Part shown: in pieces, positions 1 through 9,310 of the stretch
Layout of the letters: the number at the start of each line of letters is the position of its first letter
Position numbering within the stretch: position 1 is the stretch's first letter
Origin: Apostichopus californicus
Taxonomy: Eukaryota; Echinodermata; Holothuroidea; Aspidochirotida; Stichopodidae
Reading direction: 5' to 3'
Length of the DNA stretch: 64,000 bases
Assembly (NCBI GenBank): GCA_020650975.1
Contig: JAIPMN010019890.1
Location: 1 to 64,000 of the forward strand
Made by a program: the position numbers and the translations under genes
The notes under the pieces: generated by a model
Told to the model about the DNA's origin: nothing
Seen by the model: only the letters and a program-made list of their open reading frames with translations
The model's database searches: none

Positions 1-3000
1 TCTGTAAGTATTTATTCTTTGCTAATTGTATGTAGGGGTTGAGGTTTGTAATTATGTCATGTTAAGTAGATTTTATGGATATGCAAATGACCCACTGGTA
101 ACATTTGCATGGCATAAACGGTTTTCGTATTTCAATTCTTTGATATTTTAGATATGGTTAATTGTTGAAGATACTGGTCAAGGTATTTGTGAATGAATAT
201 TTACCGCCAATTAAGGCGTGTCGTGTAGGCGAGCCGCCATTTTGTTTTGTTTGAGAAGTTCATTGGCATCCGCCATGTGGTTTTCGGCGATGCTAATTTA
301 TTAAAGATTTATGAATCATAATTTACAATTATAGTATGCAGTGGATAGTTCTGAAACATCGGGGTTAATTGCATCATATCTGGCTCCATTTTAGAATGTG
401 GTTTTCTTATATTCTATTTGTGAAGGGCGTTTTGTACCGGGTACTGAGAGGGTCACTCAGGGTGCGCAGTCCGGAGCGGAGGCTGGGACGTGAAGGTGAC
501 TATCCGTGGATTCGGAAGCCTGTATTCAATATTGCAATTTGAACAGCGTACCGGGAGAAATAAACGTGTTGGCATGGAACCTGTCAGCAGACGATTTTTG
601 TGAACACTCATACAACTCAACTCGCGGGAAATACACTTTTTTGGATCACTCACTCCGGAAACATATGGAAGCAACCTTAACTTAATTCATATTTTTTTGT
701 ATTGTGTGTAATTGTATTGTGTGTAATTGACCCTGTATATATAGTCTGATAGTAGTCAACAAGAAGGCTGAAATTTACTATTTGCCTCGTGTGTTTATTG
801 TAATTTCTTAGTATCGAGTGACAAGACAATCAAGGTTCAAAATAATTTAAATGAACCATCGTTGCGCGTGTGACGCAGTGGTCACAACGTGACATACCTG
901 TTCTAGGGTATCAGCAAGCATATCAAATATAAGAACTTCCCATCTGATACACCATGCTCAGAAGTTCACACCTGCACAACATTAATTTGCAACGCAATCA
1001 AATGCAAAAAAGAAACATATTTTACAATTTACTGTACCTTTATGGTCAAATACTGTACATCCATGAAAAAGTTACCAGTCTTCATGGTGGGTAGAACAAA
1101 CACTATCTTTATATAATCAAATTAAAATCATATGCAAACCGATTGGTGGTCATTTTTGTGAGCCATAAACTACTTTAAGGACTACATGTTAGACATAAAC
1201 CCCCTCCTAAAAGAAGATTTGTCATGCGCAATAAATGTAAGTCCAAAATTCAAGTATAAACTGCATCCAAACTTGAATGTTTACAGATCTTGACCTCTGT
1301 CAACCAGTTTACCTTTACTTTACAGACCATTGCTGGCCTTAGACCTCCATAGAAAAAAAAATGTTTTTTAATACTCAAACTGTCAATTAACATGTGAAGT
1401 TCACAAACAAAGTACTTCTTGATCTATCATGTTTTAATCCAATGCATCAAATAGACAACAACATATAGCCTAACCATCACATATGCTTCCTTTGCTTTTG
1501 ACAGGGAATAAACATCAAAACTGATATGCATCAGCACATAGTATACATCTACTGATGGTGAAAACTAAGCATACTGCATCAACAGAAGACGGATGGTATA
1601 CCTCGTAGCTGATGGATAAGATATGACATGCACAATACACAATACACAAAGAAGGACATGTCAATGAAACCTTTACTTTTTGTACACTGAGACAAACAAG
1701 CTTCCATGGCCCTTTCTTTTGCTAGCAAAATATTCACCATCTTCATTTACCTGTGAACCTGTGCTTGATTGACACTCATGCAATTAGGGCATATATTAAT
1801 ACATTGATATTTACAATATAGCATGAATTGATATTCTAGCAATATTGCAGCTAGTACAAAAATACATATAATAAGTTATACGTCTTATCACGAGACATTC
1901 ATATCCCACCAATCCTATCATAGCTCCTTACCCACAGCTCCTATTAAACGCATGTATAACCCATGCAAACCATATACATATTGTACAGATTCTGAAGTAA
2001 GGAAAATATAGAAGCATACCTTATACGGCACCAAGTTGTGAAACTTGTATTCAGTGCTAGTTTTTCCACTGCTCATCCAGGGCACATCACTGGTCGAGTG
2101 TCGCAGTCGAAGCATATGACCAATACTTCAAGGGGAGGGTTGGGAACAAAACTGGCAACCGGTGCAAGAGGGTACAGAGGATTCAAAGTATGCTGTTGTA
2201 CATTTCTTCTAATATTTTGCCATGCATTGACCTCTTCCTCCTTCTTGGTGCTGGAAATTTCTCTATGCTGACCCCATCAGCCAGATGACCCATAGAAGCA
2301 GTTTGACTGCTTGATGGTACTGTTCCGTCACACAGACATTTTCAGTTGAAACATGTGGCTTATTGACCACTGAGAAATTGACTGGTATCCTTGTCACACA
2401 TAGGTATTTTTTTATGCTTCTTCTGGTAAAAAAGTCTTCTTCGGAGGCATATTTGCAGGAAAACTTTTGAGATGAAAACATGAAGAACTTAGGTGAATGT
2501 GAAGTGTCCTTAATTAAAGAAAGGGGGGGTAGGGGGTCTTCAATTTCAAAATTGGAGAGAGAATGACAAGGAACATGCAATCAGCTATCACTTGAATTTT
2601 TACCCAAAACACATAAATGTGTAAAAAAAGTCTTCTTTTGGAATTTTGATAAATACTCACTAAACCTGTATTTGTTACCATCTCATTTACCAACAACAAT
2701 GCATAGGAATCACTGCAGTAAAGATTTACTACAATAATTACATACTTTCAAAAGAAGGGATGCAGTTTGTATTTAAACAATGAAAATTGGTGTGCACAAT
2801 GTTTTCAGTCACTGTACATGCTTTGTCTTTATACAACTGTGTTAAAGTCCACCAACATCGAACAAATAGCAATGTACAGGTAAAGCACATGCCAACAGAG
2901 TATTTATCCTTCAACACTCTATTTGGTTAAATGAGATCAACATAGCAATATGCAGATTCACAAACGTGCACACAAAAAAATGCAGACCATTCCAATAATA

Positions 3001-4167
3001 TGTTACATGTACATATCCCACTGAGATTGTGGTGAAATTTCTGTTTCGTTTGAAATCAGGATTCTATCAATTGAAGCTATCATGTGCACCAAAAGTGAAG
3101 TTATTGTATGGCACACACAAGTGGTTCCTTCGATGCACAATCACATGAATATGTTTTTGTTTTATTTTTGTTTTGTGTTTTGCTGGGGTCAGATGTCTTT
3201 ATTTTAAGAGAAAATGCATCTTCACAACATTCTAAATTTGTGGAGTTGACAACATATGTCAAATGACCACCTACCTTATAGCAATTTAACTTCTAAAACC
3301 AATTCATATAAATTCATGGTATTTCCTTCCATCTGAAAAAGATGTCATGCAATTATATCATTCTCTACAGTATGGTAACAATAGCAAATGTTGGTGTCAT
3401 ACTGTTTTAAAATAACTGAGAAAAGATCATCCTTACGTTTGATCTAAGTAGTGCTATCTTCATCTATCTCAAGTGGTTTTACCTTTGACCAATGGGTAAT
3501 TGCAGAAAAGAATGCACAACACTCTCTAGCAACTGTCTATAGAAACTAAATGAAACTCATTCAGGCTGACTGACATCTTTCAGGCAAGGACTCACCAAGC
3601 CTTCTGGTTCAATTAAATGTCCAAAGTGTACACCAAGTACACATTGCATCATTCCTACTACCTACTGTATGTTTTTGGCACAGAAGAAGTTTTACAATGC
3701 ATTAAAAACTTGGACTGGACATACTGTATTGTAGAGTGCGGTGAATTGAAAAATTTATACAATTTAAAAAATAATAAAACTACTGTAGAATTGGATAAAT
3801 TTTGAGTTACACTCATTTATTGACCCATGGTAAGTCGGTGAATCTCAGTTAACTTAAGCTAATCTTACCCAAGAGCCTTCATCTTTTCCATCATATTTTT
3901 TCAGCACCTATTGTAGATTTATGGAACTATTTGGTAAAGTTGGATGAGAAAGCAGTTGTGTATTTCTCATAGTGGGTCTTCTTATTTCCCCACTGGTACA
4001 TTGGTTGCCCATATTTACCAGTATCATCATTGCACAAAGTTAAACTTTGTGTAGTTGTGAGGAGATATTGTAATTCACTAATATCTGTAAAGTTTCATCA
4101 GTTATTCCAGAATGCATGTTCCATTACCAAAATGCTCCATGATACACTAGAAGGACATTCATCTGGG
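1..4167. other. Non-coding stretch, no gene recognised
   Basis: No reading frame here resembles a known protein, and I see no convincing exon chain. The only motif I would name is a perfect YY1-like site (GCCGCCATTTTG) at 233-244, followed by a second CCGCCAT at about 271. Such motifs often sit just downstream of animal promoters, so a 5' untranslated region or promoter is possible here but not shown. The rest is AT-rich intergenic or intronic sequence. Confidence 0.5.
233..244 (+). promoter_or_regulatory. YY1-like motif
   Basis: GCCGCCATTTTG matches the classic metazoan YY1 consensus exactly. It lies in a slightly GC-richer patch. No coding exon was found directly downstream, so its role is unproven. 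Confidence 0.25.
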
Positions 4168-4232
4168 GACTTTGGTGGGATTCGAACCCACACTCCAAAA
4201 CCATGCTTTGGATTCAACCTCATGACAAAGTC
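4168..4232 (-). tRNA. tRNA-like sequence (pseudogene or SINE head)
   Basis: Read on the - strand, this 65-nt piece has a perfect 7-bp acceptor stem (GACTTTG with CAAAGTC). It also has a perfect 5-bp anticodon stem (CCAAA/TTTGG) around a 7-nt loop, and a perfect T arm (GTGGG, loop TTCGAAT, CCCAC) containing the B-box GGTTCGAATCC. The D arm is too short and does not pair, the variable loop is only three bases, and the base before the anticodon is C rather than T. It is therefore probably a degenerate tRNA or the head of a tRNA-derived SINE. Read literally, the anticodon would be ATG (His), but I would not rely on that. Confidence 0.45.
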
Positions 4233-5367
4233 TTGTACACAAGAATGTCCAACCTGGATAACATGCTCTTTGTGTAATGAACAGTACAGAATTTGCTTAG
4301 ACAATGCATTGTGAGAACTATGTATTAAATATATGTCAATTGACGTCATAGGAATGATGACGAACCCTTGACCTACATTCATAATTAGGCCTAGATCATG
4401 TTTCCCAATTATTACATGTCCAAACACATCACCTACTGTACAAAGGCATATAGGCTTACTAGGAATCTAGTGTCGAAAACAACCAATAATTGACATGCAA
4501 TTTACATTTCTTTATTAATTTTTTGTGGCTTTTCTGTAAAATAAGCATAACAGGCCAACTTATATATATTTTCTTCTTGGTTCTCATTTTGAATAAAGAA
4601 TACATGCTTGAGCGAAATGTATTTGCAGTCATGTCTTGTACACCTGTCCTGTATGAACACTTAAAAGCGTGCCAGTGTGCACTTGTGACACCTTTAAATT
4701 CAATGTAGCCTTGTACTCGTAGGATTCCCACTTAACTTAAGTTAGTCGTCACCAAAGGACCAAATTAAGATAGGCCTAGCCTACTGTACAGTATGCCCAA
4801 AATGCAAAAGAGTGGCACTGTGTGATATGGCCAGTGATAATAACCCTACTAATAACTAGGCATATAACCTAACAAAACAAGTTACACTGACTCGCTGAAC
4901 AATAACATTAGTACCACTATTAGTAGTAGTAGTGGTACTAGGCCCTAAGTAGCAGAATTTAAATTAGGCATAGCCTACTGTACGACTACGAGAAGTTAGG
5001 CCTAGGCCTACGTACAGTAAGGCCTTACGTTAGGCTAGTAGGTAGTAGAACTAGTATCAGTAAGCATCTCTAACATACGCCTATCAATTTCACTCTGACA
5101 TAAATGCCCTTACTATATGAATATTACCCAGGTCGGAAGGGTTGGTAGAGTACTGGTTCACTTATTATCTAATTCGATTCGGCGAATAACCAGACATTTA
5201 ACTTGTTTGATGTTGGTTACAGGCTTACTCTTACAGCACAGTGTATAGTTTTACGTTGGCAACAACAATCATGTCGATAGAAAATGTCAATGTATTTAGA
5301 GTTAGCATCCCAGTCGTTTTCTGTAATATCCGACTATCAAAAGTCTGCTTAAATGGCTTGTAAGGGT
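4233..5367. other. Non-coding, rich in TAGGCCTA/TACTGTAC palindromes
   Basis: No coding evidence. About 4,770-5,060 is dense in short self-complementary words (AGGCCT, TACTGTACAGTA, TACGTA) and TAG trinucleotides. The same word style recurs at about 9.76, 14.27, 42.77, 43.06 and 53.3-53.46 kb, so it looks like a genome-wide compositional habit rather than a gene feature. Confidence 0.5.
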
Positions 5368-5470
5368 CCACGATAGTTATCGTGAAATTCATAACATGTG
5401 TGATGAAGTTATAACACAGCACGATAACTATCGTGGATCACCATTACCAAGAACCACGATAGTTATCGTG
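5368..5470. repeat. Triple 17-bp palindromic site
   Basis: CCACGATAGTTATCGTG occurs at 5,368-5,384 and 5,454-5,470, and its exact reverse complement occurs at 5,420-5,436. Each copy is itself a near-perfect palindrome: 7-bp arms CACGATA/TATCGTG around a 2-bp centre. Copies one and two form a 69-bp inverted-repeat unit, like a tiny MITE, and the third stands alone 17 bp further on. It could equally be a cluster of dimer-binding sites. Confidence 0.75.
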
Positions 5471-5503
5471 ACGACAACGCGAATCGGGTGGTTTTGTGCT
5501 ATA

Positions 5504-6372
5504 GCCTATTGCAGGGTTCGCTTTCTTCCGGAAGAAACCTATTTCTTCCGGGGATGAGGAAGAAACCTGTTTCTTCCAGGTTTCTTCCAGTTTCTTCCGG
5601 AAGAAACTGGAAGAAACCGCAAGAAACTGGAAGAAACTGTGAAAATTGGCATATACGCAGCAGAACCCACATACATGATAAAGAGACAAATAGTTTACCA
5701 CCATCTGACTGAAATGCATACCATTGAAAGCATCAAAATATGATTTTTTTTGGGGGATTATAATTTTGGGTCGTTTTCATACACCAAAAGATGTTTGCTT
5801 ATAAATCACAATATTCAAGGACTACTTATCATCTCGCGATCCCCCCATCAACCAGAATTGCATAACTGGCCGTATGAATGATTAACCTGGATTGGCCCAT
5901 GCACTGAGGATTTAATACAATGAACACCAAGAAAATAGCCGAACAATATCTGTTAGATTTAGGCAACAGTTTAATTTATGCAACTCCCTAAATTACAACT
6001 AAATTACAACAGGACCATTCTGGCCTGCAAAATATTGCTTGCCCATACAGTACTTGTTCCCTGAATTGTCGGATGCTCGTAGCCTAGTATTATATTGTGT
6101 ACAGTATGTGCTGGAAGCAGGTCATGTGCTCCAAACCTAGATATAGACTACCTAGATTACACTATAGTGCTTCTTGTCCATTTATTACATAGTTAGAAAT
6201 CATTGGAGGTTATTATGAAACTTTATTAACAGTTTTGCCCCAATAAATGAGTTTCTTCAATTTTGTCCGGAAGAAAGTGGAAGAAACCTATTTCTTCCGA
6301 GTGGAAAAAAACCGCGATTTATTCCGCGGTTTTTTCCACCCCCGGAAGAAACCTGCGAACCCTGGCCTATTG
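5504..6372. mobile_element. Non-autonomous hAT-type element (MITE), 853 bp, with 8-bp TSD
   Basis: The element runs from 5,512 to 6,364. It begins CAGGGTTCGC and ends with the exact complement GCGAACCCTG. It is flanked by identical 8-bp direct repeats GCCTATTG (5,504-5,511 and 6,365-6,372), the hallmark target duplication of hAT transposons. Just inside each end are runs of a GGAAGAAAC/TTTCTTCC motif, largely palindromic as TTTCTTCCGGAAGAAA. Near the right end is a strong hairpin (6,301-6,316 with 6,325-6,339). There is no transposase, so it would have moved in trans. The perfect target duplication suggests a fairly recent insertion. Confidence 0.9.
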
Positions 6373-7090
6373 GGAAGGGTGCAGAATTATGTCAGCTCCT
6401 GTGATATGATTTCACGATTTAATATTTGCCGATACTTACTGAACATCACCCAATAAGATGTCTGATTTTTGGATTGAGACATGACGATGTTAGGCACCCA
6501 CATTTTTATGTAAAAAGGTCTAAACAATAAAGTCTTTTCGATGTAATATGACATGGATTATGAATTTATGCTACATTTTAAATCATAAATTGTGCTCATG
6601 TATGGCACCATTTGCCATTGAGACCTTCCAATCCCATTTGACCCTTTCACCCCTCCCCCAGGACGGTGATTTGCATTGGGGATGCTGCCTGGCTTAGTTG
6701 TCTCTGCCACTATCTGTCAATATTGTGTTCAAAGTGGTCCTAAGCACACATGGTACATCAGATTGTCCTCATAGGACTTGGTCATAGGACATTACAATTG
6801 GTCTGTAGGCATCTAACATTCCCACTGTAAATAGTTGAAACTATGTGCATGCAAATTAATTCTGCTGCTACACAAGTCTCTTCAGTGCATAGTGATAACC
6901 TGCCCGCAGGCCAAAGGCCTGCAACAATGCCTTGCAATCAGTGGCCCGCGCGGTAATGAATAAGCAATGTGAGCTAATTGTGGTCCTCATATTGTAAAGG
7001 GTTGGTCACCTCTGTCTGCTTAAAAGACACATTTCTCTCTTGCTTGAAGAAAGGGAAAACATTTCCTCTATGATGAAATATGACAAATTT
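6373..7090. other. Non-coding, no gene recognised
   Basis: Presumed intron or intergenic DNA. It carries a short C-rich segment near 6,650 and the phrase CCAGGACGG at about 6,658, which recurs near 46,915. No reading frame looks real. Confidence 0.5.
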
Positions 7091-7200
7091 TTGGCTGTCT
7101 CACTGAAGGATTTTTTCTTCAAATCGGACGGGGTCAATTGGATGAATCTTCTGACATAATTATTATTGATATCAAATGAAAATACGTTTCTGTTCCACAG

Positions 7201-7245
7201 GTTCCCAAAATAACTCACCACTGTCCAGCAAGAGACCAGCTCAAG
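7201..7245 (+). CDS. Gene A micro-exon 1 (SQNNSPLSSKRPAQ)
   Basis: This is a 45-bp exon between a good acceptor (a pyrimidine-rich stretch ending CACAG) and donor (GTATGC). Read in phase 1 it encodes SQNNSPLSSKRPAQ with two bases before and one base after, so it is a symmetric 1-1 exon whose loss or repetition keeps the frame. The peptide is Ser/Pro-rich with a basic KRPAQ end, like a disordered linker or part of a nuclear localisation signal. The copies at 7,672 and 8,564 share splice sites and phase, which is the main support. The exon before it is not in view. Assignment to the BEN-domain gene downstream is inferred from strand and phase. Confidence 0.6.
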
Positions 7246-7671
7246 GTATGCTCATTTTTATTCTCTGCCAAAAGGATCTACATGTGGTCATGCATGTGTG
7301 TCTGTAACAATTCTTGTAACCACTCTAAATTAATGTCTACTCTAGGCTTAATAAGTATATTGCCAATTTTGCTACAACTATTGGTTTTATGCCAGATAGG
7401 ATTTTTTAATCCCTTGCCAAATTGCTCATTTATTTCTATCCTTCTAATGATATACAGTTTTGTTGTGTTGGAGTACGGTTGGATTTGATATTGATGAATT
7501 TTGAAACATTTTAGGGGGCAAAATGTTGGTGTATGGGGTTGTCTCATTTGAGGATTTTTTCTTTAAATGGGACAGGGTAAAATCGGATGAATCTTTTGAC
7601 ATGAGAGATCAAGGGTTAAGAATATATAATTATTATTGATAACAACTGAAAATGCATTTTCTGTTTCACAG

Positions 7672-7716
7672 GTTCCCCAAAATCCTCACCACTGTCCAGG
7701 AAGAGACCAGCTCAAG
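7672..7716 (+). CDS. Gene A micro-exon 2 (SPKSSPLSRKRPAQ)
   Basis: This is a second 45-bp copy with the same phase 1-1 boundaries, acceptor TTTCACAG and donor GTATGC. It encodes SPKSSPLSRKRPAQ, which differs from the first copy at four of 14 residues and keeps the SPLS-KRPAQ core. The shared reading frame and the lack of stops in any copy argue for selection on the peptide rather than chance repeat DNA. Alternative inclusion of the copies would vary linker length and charge without changing frame. That use is inferred. Confidence 0.62.
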
Positions 7717-7889
7717 GTATGCTCTTTTTCATTCCTTGCCAAAAGGATCTATATGCGCATCATGCATGTGTCAGTGACAATTCTTGTAACCACTCTAAAT
7801 GAATAATGCGAGGTCCAAGCATTGTCATACTTACTGTAGATAGGTGGTGGATTACGGATTACGGATATGGTCCGTATTGTTTTTGGTTT

Positions 7890-7902
7890 AGGTCAAAGGT
7901 CA
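7890..7902 (+). promoter_or_regulatory. Perfect DR1 nuclear-receptor half-site pair
   Basis: AGGTCAAAGGTCA is a perfect direct repeat of AGGTCA spaced by one base, the consensus bound by RXR/HNF4/COUP-type receptors. It is part of the dispersed intronic repeat described at 8,760-9,310, so it may be repeat-borne rather than selected. Confidence 0.35.
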
Positions 7903-8563
7903 TCAAAAAGAAAATCTTGTAACCACCGTAATTTTATAGGGCTTACTTCGGTTGAGCTCGTACTGGGTATGCGTGTTCACCATAGTTAGTAAATGGGTCC
8001 CTATTGGGCTCATTGAGGAACACTGATGCTATGTGTGATCATAGTTTTCAACATTTCATACACTTTCGACCGCTCTATGCCCTTCGTTGGTGATGTAGTT
8101 TGCTTTAAATAAACTCTGCATTATTTGCATTTTCACAAGGTATGAAATTAGGAGTTGGACAAATGATTATTGTTTTTCATTCTCTACAATATATTTTTTA
8201 ACTTGGTTCCATAGTTCCCCTTCAATTTCCTCCAAGCACTCTTGATTTGAGTCTGTTAATTTGATGGGCCATCCTACAAAACTGACTCTTGTCCCTTCTT
8301 AGATTGATGTCTTTGTCACATCCTTAACTTTGGAGGCAAAGTAAAGGTAGGTTCAGAAGAGACTTAGTGGTGACTATGGCTTGTGTGCGTGTGTGTGTAT
8401 GTGTCAAGCTTGTGAACAGCTTATCTCTAGAACCATGATAACCAATAACTATGATGACGAAATATGGAGAAGGGAAGGAGGGGCACTTCTTCTCGAATTG
8501 ATTAGATTTTTAGAACAAAATAAGCTAATTAATGACAAATGAAAATGTGATTTTGTTTCTTAG

Positions 8564-8599
8564 GTACCTCACCACCGTCCAACAAGAAAACAGCTCAAG
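8564..8599 (+). CDS. Gene A micro-exon 3 (TSPPSNKKTAQ)
   Basis: This is a third, shorter copy of 36 bp with acceptor TTTCTTAG and donor GTATGG. In phase 1 it encodes TSPPSNKKTAQ, so a 9-bp (three-residue) difference from the other two copies preserves the reading frame. The SP-x-S-x-KK/R-x-AQ pattern is kept while the nucleotides have drifted, making it the oldest-looking copy. Confidence 0.5.
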
Positions 8600-8659
8600 G
8601 TATGGCTTTTCTTGAATTTCTAGTTTTCTTAATTGTTTTTGATTCCTTGGCGTTAGCTG

Positions 8660-8745
8660 GAGGAATATATGCGATCATGATTGCGTGTGTATGGGTGTGT
8701 GTGTGTAATGAGTTTGTATGTGTGTGTATGTATAAGTGAGTCTGT
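8660..8745. repeat. TG-rich microsatellite
   Basis: An irregular GTGTGT/GTATGTGTG tract just after micro-exon 3, inside the presumed intron. Confidence 0.6.
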
Positions 8746-8759
8746 GACACTTGCTTGTA

Positions 8760-9310
8760 ACTACGTTTTTTCATGAGTTTCAAGATATTATAATTGGCAT
8801 GTGTGTTTCCAATATTGAGTAGATGATCCCTATTGATTTTGAAGGAGGTGAAAGGTCATATGAGGTCAACATACAGTAGGACAAACATTCAAAACCTTGT
8901 AACCACATTATCTCAGTCATGCTACAGTTGATTAAACTCATACTGGGTATGTACATTGCCAATATTGGGTAGATGATCCCTATCGATTTTTAAAGATGTC
9001 AAATATCATATTAGATCAACAGAGGTCAAACAATAAAACCTTGTAACCACATTATCTCAACTGTCCTACAGTGGATTGACCTCATATTTGGTATGTGTAT
9101 TCTTTAAATTGAATAAATGATTCCTATTGATGTTGATGGGTGTCAAAGGTCATATAGGGTCATATCTCATCTGCTCCTTCAGTGGATTGATCTGATACTC
9201 TACTTGGTATACATGCGTATTCTGAATGTGATTCCTTTTGATTTTGATGGATCATGTCAAAGCTCAAAGACAAATTTGTGCAATATGCAGGGTAGATGAC
9301 ATTTGAAACA
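8760..9310 (+). repeat. Tandem copies of a dispersed ~115-bp intronic repeat with AGGTCA motifs
   Basis: Four or so diverged units follow one another. Each has the order: CCTTGTAACCACATTATCTC, then a GATTGA...CATACTTGGTATG segment, then a GGGTAGATGAT-CCTATTGAT segment, then (T)CAAAGGTCATATGAGGTCAA. Unit length is roughly 110-120 bp. Single or partial copies appear at about 7,890, 22,760, 29,050, 46,440, 56,940, 58,470, 59,460 and 60,570. The part at 8,853-8,868 contains AGGTCATATGAGGTCA, a perfect DR4. I cannot name the family. Confidence 0.65.

Larger units (their letters stand above)
7090..7800 (+). repeat. Tandem duplication of an exon plus flanking intron (about 471 bp period)
   Basis: Two blocks, about 7,095-7,320 and 7,550-7,800, align through the intron upstream of the micro-exon, the exon itself and the intron downstream. 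Shared stretches include GAAAAT before the acceptor and GCCAAAAGGATCTA after the donor. The spacing between equivalent bases is 471 bp (7,201 to 7,672). A third, more diverged and shorter version surrounds the exon at 8,564. This is local exon duplication in a host gene. Confidence 0.8.
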
